Source: a bacterium
GTDB taxonomy: Bacteria; Electryoneota; AABM5-125-24; Hatepunaeales; Hatepunaeaceae
Assembly (NCBI GenBank): GCA_025774605.1
Contig: JALGVR010000012.1
Span: 1 to 46,831, forward strand
Direction of reading: 5' to 3'
DNA: 46,831 nt
The notes below the pieces were generated by a model. That model was given only the letters and a program-made list of their open reading frames with translations, did no database searches and was not told the origin of the DNA. How positions within the stretch are numbered: the first letter of the stretch is position 1; each line of letters starts with the position of its first letter. Of the stretch, positions 27,282 to 39,200 are shown piece by piece. Both the position numbers and the translations under genes were made by a program.

Positions 27282-29579
27282 TCACTTCTCGTCCAGGGAA
27301 CTGTTCCTCCATGCCACCGGGCTCTCTCCCGATACGACCCATGTTCCCTTGCGGATGTTTTTATCGTCCTCGAACAGCAGATAACTGTACTTGCCGTAAT
27401 GCGGCAGCTTTCTCGTACCCCCGACGATATCCGCATCGGGAAGCGCCAGGGTATAGACGAGCGTCTTTTCGGAGTCCTTCGGATTGCGTTCGATCATGGT
27501 CGCAGTCAGTTTCCCCCCGCGGAACTCCTCGCGCCTGAACCTTATCCCCGCCGGCAGCGGCCGCTCCTCCCGCCAGCGCGGCGCGCGTGAAGGCAGGTAT
27601 GCCAGTCTCGACGGATCCATCGAGAACGTGGAGAAGACGCGGTTGATCTCCGGATCACCGAACAGCCACACTGATTTCTTCTCCATGTCAGGTGTGAACT
27701 CGGCATCCGTCACCACCTGCTGACCATCTGACTTCAGGCTCTCCGCAATCCGTCTGAATTCGTGGACTTTCAAGCCCTGGGACGGTATGACCAGGATACC
27801 GTCGGCATCACCGAAAAACTCCGCAAGCGTCAACGGCATCTCCCCCGGATATACCTTTCGGAACAGATCAAACGCCGGGTCCAGTTGCAATGTCCTGATC
27901 TCGCCTCCCCCCGTAAGCTTGACGGCCTGACGCGGATTCTCGATGAACACCTGATGATACACGCTGCCGATATCCGACAGAACCCTGATCGGGAGCAGGT
28001 ACTTGTACGGTCTGCCGTCCGCAGCGGTGGTGACCACCTCAAACTCCGCTTTCCACCCGCCTTCCAGGTTTTCGACAACCATGTTCTCAATCGCCAACTC
28101 GGGTGCACCGGTGCGGTAAAGCCACTGGTCGAAAAACCAGTTCAGTTTCTGTCCGAGTCGCCGCTCGAACTCCTTTCGCCATTCACGCCAGCCGATCGGC
28201 TGCCATTGATACTTGCGATAGGTCTCTCCGATCACCTGCATGAAAATCGCCTCGTCATACTCATCGAGCATTCTGCGCAACATGTGAAAGATCATCATCA
28301 CCTTGCCGTAGCCGATCGCCCTGTCAGCGGGATTTGACCTCTCCGCGAACTCAACCACGGGATAGTCGTTGTCCGAATTGACATAGGCGGCGTAGTCGCG
28401 CAGCTGGTTCATCCGATACTCCACCGCCGCCAGGCTGTCAGCTTCCTCCTTGTACCTGTAATCCGCCAGGTAAACGGTCAATCCTTCGCACCAGTTGCCC
28501 TGCCGGTAATCGACCAGCAGCGAGTTCCCCATCCAGTTGTGGGTGATCTCGTGTCCGAGTGAGGTTCGCTTGATGAACGGCAGTCTCAGTACTTCGCTGC
28601 CAAGCAGTGTCCAGCCGGGCATACCGTATCCCGAAGGCAGGAAGTTGTCCACAACGGCAAACTTGGGGAAGGGATACGGTGCAATCAGGTCGGAATACTT
28701 GTCGATATATTTTATGCATGACTCGAGGTATCCTTCCGACAGCCCGGCTTGTTCGGGAAGAAAGTACGTCATCACCGCAACGCCGTTGTGGTCGACCTTC
28801 TCCACCACGAACGGTCCGGCGCTGAGCGAGAGCGCGCCGGTGACGACATCCGAGGTATGGGTGACCTCCACCCAGCCGTCCCGCTCCAGCGCACCTCCCG
28901 GCATTCCATCGGTTACGCAATTCCATCCCTCGGGCAGTCTCACTGTAATTTCATAGGTCGATAAAACATCCGGCAAAGTCGGATACCAGTAGGCTGAAGG
29001 CGACAGGTATATCCCCTCCGGACCGATCGTACCGTTGACCTCGAAGGCTATCTTTTCCCGTGAGAACCGGCGGTTGTCCGGTTCAACGTACAATGACCCC
29101 GAAAAATCGACCTTCAGCACAAGGGGTTTGGCTTTGAAGGCCCGTTTCAACTCCTTTCCCTGTGATTTACTGGACGTCTCAGTCGTCCAGAGCAGGGCGC
29201 CGCGGGCATCCCAGTCACCGAAAACGCCGTAATCAGGGGAAACGGACCCGGGGTCATCCAGTGGTCGGCTCGTCAGACTGACCGGAGCTCCTCCAAGCTC
29301 GGCGTTTCCGACGGAGAAATCCTTGTTCAGAAGGAATCCGGCGACCTTCACCCCCCTGCGCGGCAGGGTCAGACGCGCCGTACCTTCAATGGTGTGATCC
29401 TCCAGGTCGAAACTAACCGACAGCCGATGGTGTTCGACAGGTTGCCGTATGACAGTTCCGGACTTTGCCAGGATAGAGCCGCCGCCCAGCATAAGAATAA
29501 TTATGGGAATCAAAGGCTTCACGATAATCTCCGGTTTGAAATATGTATTACGGGAATGATAAAACTTGTTTGAACCCAT
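27282..29579 (-). CDS. M1-like metallopeptidase (gluzincin), secreted
   Basis: Signal-like N-terminus; HEITHNWMGNSLLVDYRQGNWCEGLTVYLADY (HExxH...E). Exact start uncertain. Confidence 0.85.
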   Translation of the reverse strand: MGSNKFYHSRNTYFKPEIIVKPLIPIIILMLGGGSILAKSGTVIRQPVEHHRLSVSFDLEDHTIEGTARLTLPRRGVKVAGFLLNKDFSVGNAELGGAPVSLTSRPLDDPGSVSPDYGVFGDWDARGALLWTTETSSKSQGKELKRAFKAKPLVLKVDFSGSLYVEPDNRRFSREKIAFEVNGTIGPEGIYLSPSAYWYPTLPDVLSTYEITVRLPEGWNCVTDGMPGGALERDGWVEVTHTSDVVTGALSLSAGPFVVEKVDHNGVAVMTYFLPEQAGLSEGYLESCIKYIDKYSDLIAPYPFPKFAVVDNFLPSGYGMPGWTLLGSEVLRLPFIKRTSLGHEITHNWMGNSLLVDYRQGNWCEGLTVYLADYRYKEEADSLAAVEYRMNQLRDYAAYVNSDNDYPVVEFAERSNPADRAIGYGKVMMIFHMLRRMLDEYDEAIFMQVIGETYRKYQWQPIGWREWRKEFERRLGQKLNWFFDQWLYRTGAPELAIENMVVENLEGGWKAEFEVVTTAADGRPYKYLLPIRVLSDIGSVYHQVFIENPRQAVKLTGGGEIRTLQLDPAFDLFRKVYPGEMPLTLAEFFGDADGILVIPSQGLKVHEFRRIAESLKSDGQQVVTDAEFTPDMEKKSVWLFGDPEINRVFSTFSMDPSRLAYLPSRAPRWREERPLPAGIRFRREEFRGGKLTATMIERNPKDSEKTLVYTLALPDADIVGGTRKLPHYGKYSYLLFEDDKNIRKGTWVVSGESPVAWRNSSLDEK

Positions 29580-29999
29580 TTCAAGGAATTATCGATATAA
29601 TTGGCTGCTTGAGTATTGAAAAACATCACGGCAGCCCGGTTGTTGTCAAGGGGTGGGAGAACGGGGCTCGGCGCCCGTCCCTGAAAACGACGCCTGCACA
29701 GCGTTGGACGGGTACGGGGAACCATCATCCTGGATGAAAATCTCGAAAATCTGTCAAAATAAACCGCATCTCATGTATCAGCCGCACTCCCTGACAACTT
29801 TGGACATGACAGGCTGCATCCCGCAACCTCCCGATGATAATTCCCGGCAAATCCCTCCTGAATACGCCTCGATTCACCTGCGATGTGTGCTTGAAATCAC
29901 ATTCACTCGTGGGGATTTTAAGTACATTGGTCGTTCAGGTCACTGACGGGGGTACGAGATTTCCAGCCTGAGACGTTATCACGAACATGTGATTCTGAC

Positions 30000-30029
30000 G
30001 GCTTGATGCGATTTTTTTTTTATCAAGCC
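30000..30029. repeat. Inverted repeat ggcttgat-N14-atcaagcc with T-run in the loop
   Basis: Perfect 8-bp arms 30000-30007 / 30022-30029 in the intergenic region upstream of the giant gene. Confidence 0.5.
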
Positions 30030-30072
30030 TTATTTTGGGTTGCATTCCGCTCTGGAAATTGTATATTGTGCG

Positions 30073-30149
30073 CTTAAGGTACAGGTTGTCCGCACAGGCG
30101 CCATTAGCACTACTCACCACACCTCCAAATATCCTTAACGTACAGGTTG
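30073..30149 (+). repeat. Direct repeat cttaa[g/c]gtacaggttg upstream of the giant gene
   Basis: cttaaggtacaggttg (30073-30088) and cttaacgtacaggttg (30134-30149): 15/16 identical, 61 bp apart. Confidence 0.6.
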
Positions 30150-30229
30150 AGGAATTCTGATACTTAAAAGAGCCATATCATGCACCTCGCGCGTTGCTTT
30201 AAGTCATCAAATTTACAAAGTTTAAATAA

Positions 30230-33200
30230 ATGAGCTTGGAGAAGCGTATGAAGCGTTTCGCTATTCTTTCCGGTCTGCTCGCAGTCGTTTTGACCCTGAC
30301 GAGCAGCACAGCTATGGGACAACATTTTGAGCCTGTGGTCAATGAAGGCTCTTCCCACTCCCTTATCATACAATCCGCCACCATCGATGGTGTCGAATTG
30401 GTTGAAAACGACGAGATCGGCGTTTTCACCCCGGCAGACATATGCGCCGGCGCTGTCGTCATCGAGGATGAAGCGCCATATGGTCTGGCTGCCTTCGGTG
30501 ACGATCCCGAATCCGAAGAAATCGATGGATTCCTGGGCGGCGAAGTTTTCGCCTTCAGATTCTGGGATGCCTCCGCCGGTGAGGAGCTGGAAGCCATGGC
30601 ACAGTTCGGCGAAGGACCAGAAGTCTGGGAATTAAACGGCGTCACCGTATTAACCAGGTTGTTCTGGTATGAAGAGCCTGTGCCGCTGATCGACCTCTCC
30701 GCCGATGAACATGACTTCGGCGTGATGGGTATCGATCAGACCATTGGGTGGACTCTGACAATCACCAACATCGGCACGGGCGACCTGACTGTCAGCGAAG
30801 CCACCCTTAACAACCAGGCTTTCAACACCGACTTCGATGGTGAATTCACTCTGGAGCCGACCGAGAGCCACGATATGCTGGTAACGTTCACTCCTCCGGA
30901 TGCCGACGAATATAATGGTACCCTTGCCATTTCAAGCAACGACGAAGAGAACGATGAAGTTAGCGTCACGCTTCACGGAACGGGCACTGAAGACATCACG
31001 CCGGACATCACCCTGTCCGGTTATGAGATCGACTTCGGGGAATGGCCCATCGACTGGAGCCGCAACCGCGTATTGACCATCACGAATGAAGGAACCGGAT
31101 TGCTTACCATCAGCGATTTGGATGTCGATCCGGACGTCTTCACAACCGATTGGAACGAAGAGGATGTTGAGATTCAACCTGCTGAATCGTTCGATCTTAC
31201 CGTCACTTTCACTCCTGATGAAGATCAGACCTACGAGGGTGAGCTGACCATCACCTGCGACGATCCCGACGAGGAGATCGTGGTCGTTGACCTCCTGGGA
31301 ACAGGCACCATGTTCGAGGATCACTTCCACCACATTCGTTCAGGCACCAGCCATTCGCTGCTGGTCCTTGAGGCAAGCATAAACGGTGAAGCGCTGGTCA
31401 CCGGCGATGAGATCGGCGTCTTCAATGATGACGGCGTCTGCTCCGGTCACGGCGTTGCCACGGGAATCATGGATGGAAGAGGGGGGACTCAACTCGGTTT
31501 CGGCGCCTGGCAGGCGATGGACGACATCCCCGGATTCAACATGGGCGATACAATCCGATACCGCATCTGGGATCTCTCCGCCGAGTTGGAGATCGTTGCG
31601 ACCGTCCACCGTTATCTGCAAGGCGGGCCGCGTTTCCAGGGTCAGGACGGTTTCAGCGTCGTCGACTCGCTCTACGCCAATACCGCCGATGAGCCGGATA
31701 TCATGGTTTCGCCTGTTCTGATGGACTTCGGACAGGTGGGTACCGGTTATTCCAGCACCCAGTACGTCCGCATTCGAAACGTTGGCGCAGACGTGTTGAG
31801 GGTAACCAATATCGAATCGACGGAACCTTTCTTCGAACCGAATTTTCAGGTTGGTTTCATTGTCAGACCCGGTCGTCAGGTTTACGTCGGCGTAACGTTC
31901 ACCCCCGAGGAGATTCAAACCTATGACGCCATTCTCGAGATCACGTCCGATTCGCCGGACGAAGAGCTCGTGGAAGTGGAGTTGACCGGCGAGGGTATAG
32001 AACCGCCGGCAATGATCGAAGTAAGTGAAACATCGCACAACTTCGGAATAATACCGGTCGGGTCAGACCTGTCATGGGAGCTAATAATTTCCAACGCGGG
32101 CGGCCTGGACCTGACCATCGACAGCTTGACCTCCGACAACGACGTCTTCACGACCGATTTTCCGGACGAAGGCGTTGTACTTGGCCCGGACGAGAACACC
32201 GCCGTCCAGGTTACATTCAGTCCCGAGGACAATATCTTTTACATGGGCGCGCTGACTATCTATAACGATGATCCGGATGAGGAAGATCAGGCGCTGGAAG
32301 TCGACCTGGCGGGACGCGGTGAATACCTGCCCGTGATCAGGGTGCGACCGTTGCGCGTCGATTTCGTAGACGTTGAAATCAATACCGAGGAGACGGCTGA
32401 TGTCACCATCATCAACGACGGCGGCGCCAACCTGGTCGTCTCGGACATCAGCGTCAGCGGGCAGTACTTCTCCGTGGACTTCGAGGGTGAGTTCGAAGTT
32501 GAACCCGAGGGCGAACACGACTTCCAGGTTCACTACAACCCGACGGAAGTGGGTGACCACGACGGCACCATAACCATCACGTCCAACGATCCCAATCAGC
32601 ATGAGAAACTGGTTCCGGTTTCGGGTAATGCCATCGAAACGCCGGAACCGCCCGAAGTGGTCAACCCCATTGACGATGTCCAACTAGCAGAGGATTTTGA
32701 TCCGTACGTTGTTGCGGACCTGGACGACGTATTCATGGATCCCAACGAGGACGTACTGGAATACAGCGTCCAGAGCAGTGACGAAAACCTGATCGTGGAG
32801 GTTCAGGACGGACACCTGTTGTACATGGACAGAGTGGAGAACTGGTTCGGAACCGCCACGGTCACCGTTACGGCCGATGACGATCCGGGCGGCGGACGCG
32901 ACCGCGGTCCCGTCAGGGGATTACGCTCGATCAGCGGCAACGGCTTCAACCCGCGCCGCGACCTGACGGCCCAGGATGAATTCGATGTCGAAGTGACCGC
33001 CGTCAACGACGCTCCAGAATGGATCGACGTCCCGGATGCGGTCGAAGATGACGAGGGGGCGCTGATCGAACTGACTCTCGTTGGCGAAGATGTAGACGAA
33101 GATGATCTTACCATAACATACCAGTCGGACGATCTGCCGGAAGCGGTTGAATTTTCAGACAACGGCGACGGCACAGCCGGCTTCACCTGGCAGACCACCT

Positions 33201-36200
33201 ACGATGACGCCGGTGATTATTCAGCGACCTTCACCATCTCGGACGCCGAGTACGACATAGCCACCGATGTCGATTTCACCATCAACGACGTCAACCGCGC
33301 TCCGGTCTGGGATTCCCTGCCGGAGGAAATCGAGCTCGACGAAACCGATATCCTTGCCGCCACCTTCGAGGGGCACGACCCGGACGGCGATGACGTTCAG
33401 ATCAGTTACGCGTCCGACGACCTCCCGGAGGACAGGATCGACTTCATCGACAACGGCGACGGCACGGCGGACATCGTGTGGCAGACGAACTACGACGACG
33501 CCGGTACGTACCACGCAACCTTCACCATCTCGGACTACCAGTACGACACGGATCGCGATGTCACCATCACCGTTCACAACGTGAACCGTTCCCCTGAATG
33601 GACCGAAGTTCCCGAACCGATCAGCGTCGAGGAGGGCGAAGTTGTTGAATTTACGGTGGAGGGTATCGATCCGGACAACGACGATTTAACCATCGACTAC
33701 GATCCCGGCGCCGACCCCGCACTCCCCGGAGACGCCTTCACAGACAACGGCGACGGAACCGGTGATTTTTACTGGGTCACAACGGACGGCGACGACGGCG
33801 AATATCGCGCGACCTTCACGCTCTCGGACGGCGAAATGGAAGTTGATGCTGAGGTCATCATCGCGGTCGGCGATGTCAACCATCCGCCAACCTGGGAAGA
33901 AATCCCCGACCAGGTGGAGGGCGACGAGAACTCGACGATCGAATTCACCGTCACAGGCGTCGATCCCGACGAAGACCCGGTGACGCTGACCTATTCCTCC
34001 GATGATATTCCTGATGACGCGCAGTTCACCGACAACGAGGACGGCACCGGGACATTCAGCTGGGAAACCGGCTTTTACGACGCGGGCGAATACACCGCCA
34101 CCTTCACGGTTTCCGACGAGACATATGACGTCAGCCACGACGTCACGGTCACGGTCAACAACGTGAACCGCATGCCGGCATGGTTCTCGATCCCCGAAGA
34201 GACCATCGTGGTTGACGAGGGCGACCAGATCCAGTTTACCGTTGAGGGCGACGATCCCGACGAGGATGATGAACTTACGATCACGTACAACTCCGACAAC
34301 CTGCCCGAAGCAGTCGAATTGGATGATCACGGCGACGGAACGGCAACGTTCACCTGGCAGACATGGTATCTCGACGCGGGCGACTACACCGTAACCTTCA
34401 CCCTCAACGACGGCACGGACGAAGCCGTTTCGGATGAGGTGGCGATTACCGTGAACGACCGCAACGCCCCACCGGAGTGGACGGATGTGCCGGAGAGGAT
34501 CGACGCCGAAGAGGGCGACCTCATCGACCTCACCATCGTCGCCGAAGACGTGGACGAGGATCAGATTACGCTGACGTTCCGCTCGGACGATCTTCCTGAA
34601 GATGTACATTTCACGGATCACGGCGACGGCACCGGAACATTAGTGTGGCAGACCGATTACCAGGACGCCGGCGACTACCTGGCAATATTCACAGCCTCCG
34701 ACGATGAGTTCGACGTTGACGTTGAGGTTCCCATCAGCGTCGGCGACGTCAACCAGGCCCCGGTGTGGGATTACGCACCCAACCAGGTTTCGCTCGCCGA
34801 GGATGAAGACTGGTCGCTGACCGTCGAAGGCTCCGACCTCGACCTGGACGAGCTCACGATCGAATACAGTTCCGATGATATACCTGAAGCCGCCGAGTTC
34901 GTCGATCACGGCGACGGCACCGGGACGCTGAGCTGGCGTCCGAGCTTCGACGACGCCGGAAATTATCAGGCGACCTTCACCATCTCCGACGGCAACTTCG
35001 ACGTCTCCACAATCACCGAGATCGAAGTTACCAACACAAATCGTCCGCCGGTCTGGGACGATTATCCGATGGACCCGATTGATGTAAATGAGGATGCGCT
35101 AGTTGAATTCGTGGTCTCCGGTCATGATCCCGACGAGGAGGGTGTCACCATAACATACAGCACACACGACCTCCCCGAAGTTGTGGAGTTCAATGACAAC
35201 GGCGACGGCACCGCCGACTTCTCGTGGCAGACCGCCGCAGGCGACGAGGGAGACTATACGGCAACGTTCAGCATGACCGACGGGGATCTCAGGGTTGAGA
35301 TCGATGTCGAAATAAGCGTCTCCCACATCAACCATTCCCCCTTCTGGGTCGATGTCCCGTTCGAAGTACACGCCGATCCCGATGAACGATTCTCCATCGA
35401 TGTCGTGGGGGATGACCCTGATGAGGGCGATGAACTGGAGGTGTCCTGGTCAAGACTGGGCGAAATGCCGCCCGGGTCGATCCGGCGGTTCACCGATCAC
35501 GGTGACGGCTCGGCAACGCTTGAGCTCCAGATCGACGAGGTCGGAACTTACGGGGTCGCATTCCACCTGCGGGACGGCGAATTCACCATCGACGCGGATG
35601 TCGTCATCACCATCGGTGATGTAAACCGACCGCCTTACTGGGTCACTGATTTCCCGTTGAATTACCGCGTGAACGAGAACGCCCTGATCGAGTTCTCCGT
35701 CGCCGGTGAAGATCCCAACGAGGATGACGATCTGACCATCGTTTTCAACTCCGACGATCTGCCCGAAGACGCGCAGTTCACGGACAATGAAGACGGTACC
35801 GGCGACTTCGCCTGGCAGACGACCTACGACGACGCAGGTCACTATACCGCCACATTCACGCTCTCGGACGGTGAATACGAGAGGACCGGCGAAGTAACCA
35901 TCACCGTGAACGACATGAACCGTTCACCTGAATGGACAGTCCTGCCCGGCTCGTGGGCGGCGGACGAGAACACGCTTATGCAGTTCGATATCAGCGGTGA
36001 AGACCCGGACGGCCAAGATTTAACGATCACCTTTACGTCCGAAGACCTGCCGGACGCCGTTGAATTCACCGACAACGGCGACGGAACCGGCAGATTCTCC
36101 TGGGCTGTCACCTACGATGACGCCGGGCGATACACCGCTTCCTTCACACTCTCCGACGGCGAACTCGACGTGACCCGCGAGACGTCAATCCGGGTAAACA

Positions 36201-39200
36201 ACGTCAACCGGGCACCGACCTGGGATGAATACCCCCACGATATGACCGTGGACGAGGGCGATCTGGTCAACTTCCGTGTAATGGGCAGCGACCCGGACAA
36301 CCAGGAGCTGACCCTGTCCGCCGAACCGCTCGATATGCCCGAAACCGTGGAATTTATCGATAACGGCGATGGAAGCGGGCAGTTCACCTGGCTGACGAAC
36401 TACACCGACGCCGGTCGCTACTGGGTCAGGTTCACCATTTCCGACGGCGAACTGGAGGAGACGATCGCCATCCGCATAAGCGTCGACAACGTCAACCGCT
36501 CGCCGTATTGGACATTCGTTCCCGAACAGGTGAGCGGCGCCGAGGACGAGAACATCTCGTTCAACGTGGCCGGCGCCGATCCGGACCTGGAGGACGAGCT
36601 GACCATCAGCTACGCTTCCGGTGATCTGCCCGAGGAGGCTTCGTTTACCGACAACGGCGACGGCACGGGCGGCTTCACGTGGCGTCCGGACTTCGACCAG
36701 TCCGGCGAATATACGGCAACATTCACCTTGAGCGACGGCGAATTTGAGGTGCAGGCGGAAGTGCCGATCAGCGTGGAAAACAGCAACCGACCGCCGGTCT
36801 GGACCGATGATGTCTCTCTGGTTCGCGTCGACGAGGACGGCGACCTTGAGCTGACGGTCACCGGTACCGACCCCGACGGCGACGACCTTTCGATCGAATA
36901 CCAGTCGGATGACATCCCGGGCCGAGAGTCCGACTTCACCGACAACGGCGACGGAACCGGAACACTGACCTGGCACCCCGGCTATGAGCAGGCGGGAGAA
37001 TACACCGCCGAGTTCATTCTCTCGGATTACGAGGGTGCGATACCGGCCAGAAGGATCTCCATCATTGTGGATGATGTCAATCGCCCGCCCGAATTTGTGT
37101 CGTTCCCCGAAGATGTTATCGCTGTCAACGAGGACAGTTGGGTGGCGTTTTCGGTTGAGGGCGGTGATCCCGACGGCGACAACCTCATCCTGAGTTACGA
37201 GTCTGATGACATCCCCCAGGCGGCCATCTTCAGAGACAACCGAAACGGCACGGGGACATTCACCTGGCACACCGGATATGATGACGCCGGAGATTACACG
37301 GGCACAATCACTTTGTCCGACGGCGATCTGAGCGTAGCGGCGGACTTCCAGATCAGCGTTGAGAACGTCAATCTTCCGCCCGAATGGACCAGCGTTCCCG
37401 ATGAGATCGAAGGAATTGAGAACACGACCATAGATTTCATTATACAGGGCGCAGATCCGGATGACGACGACCTCGCCATTACATTCACGTCCGATGATCT
37501 CCCCGAGGAGGCGCGCTTCCTTGACTTCGGCAACGGCGCCGGCAGGTTCTCATGGCGTCCCAATCTGGTTGACGCGGGTGATTATACAGCCCTGTTCAGT
37601 CTCTCCGACGGCGAATTCGACGTTGAGGCCGAGGTTGAGATTACAGTGGCAAACCTCAACCAGACTCCCGCCTGGGCTGAATTTCCCGATGATATCGTTG
37701 TCGATGAGGGTCAGTATATAGAATTCATGGTCGTCGGTATGGATTCGGATCCATCCGACGAACTGACCGTTACATTCAGCTCCATCGAGCTTCAGCCGGT
37801 GGCGCAGTTCACCGATCACGGCGACGGGAGCGGAACGTTCTCATGGCAGACCACCTTCGAGGATGCCGGTGAATACGTCGCCACCTTTACGCTCTCCGAC
37901 GGCATGGATGACATTTCCGGGGACGTGAACATCACCGTCAATAATGTGAACCGTCCTCCCTCATGGATATCTGTCAACAACAACCAGAACGAGCTGAGGG
38001 TTGACGAAGGCGATATCGTCCGCTTCACCGCGCGCGGCTATGATCCGGACGACGACGACCTCACGATCACCTTCGACCGCGACCTGTTACCCGATGAAGC
38101 GGAGTTCACCATTCAGGGTCCCGGGGTGGCGCTGTTCGTCTGGCAGACGACCCACGAGGACTTCGGCGTCTATGACCTGACCTTGACGCTATCCGACGGC
38201 GAGTATGAGGATAGTTTTGATATGCAGCTCCTGGTCGGCGACGTCGACCGCCCGCCGGTCTGGACAAGGATGCCCGACAACCTGCGGATCGACGAGAATG
38301 CCCTGCTCCAGTTCCAGGTGGTCGGAAGGGATCCCGATGACGATGAACTGACGCTCGAGCTTTCCTCGGACGACCTGCCCGACGACGTCGAGTTCACAAT
38401 CGATTACAACGGCGCCGGAACCTTCCGCTGGGAACCCGGGTACGGCGATGCTGGGGAATACACGGCGACATTTACGCTCTCCGACGGCGAAAACAGCATC
38501 GTGAGCGATGTAAACATCGTTGTCAATGACATCAACCTTCCGCCGTACTGGGTCGTGATCCCTGATGTGGCGGAGATAAGGGAGGATGAGGAATTCATCT
38601 CCTTCAACGTCGAAGCAGCCGATCCCGACGGGGATGAACTTACCATATCGTACAGCTCGGACAACCTGCCCGAGGACGCGAGATTCGGTGATTTCGGCGA
38701 CGGCACAGGCAACTTCGTCTGGCTGATCACATACGACGACGCCGGTCATTACACGGCGACATTTACGGTCTCGGACGGTGAATACGAGGTTACAGAGGAC
38801 GTGACGATCAACGTGATCAACGTCAATCGCGAGCCTTCCTGGACTGATGTTCCCGAAGAGATCCGCGTCGCTGAAAACGAACTTATCCTGTTCACCGTGG
38901 AAGGTTCCGATCCCGACGGGGACGATCTTCTGATCAGCTATACCTCCAACGGCATCCCGAGGGGAGCGACGTTCGTGGACAACTACGACGGAACCGGCAC
39001 CTTCAGGTGGAATACCACGTATGCCGATCAGGGTGATTACATCGCCTGGTTCACGCTGTCCGACCGCGACTACGACGTGGTGGCTGAAGTCCCGATCACG
39101 GTCACCAACGTTAACAGGGCGCCCCGCTGGACAGATTATCCCGATGACATGACGGTTACCGCCTTCGGCGATGAACCGACGGATATCCGGGTTCAAGCCG

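Noticed and set aside
29653-29946. 97-aa ORF in the intergenic region upstream of the giant gene
   Set aside because: No obvious RBS, domain or plausible composition; likely chance ORF.
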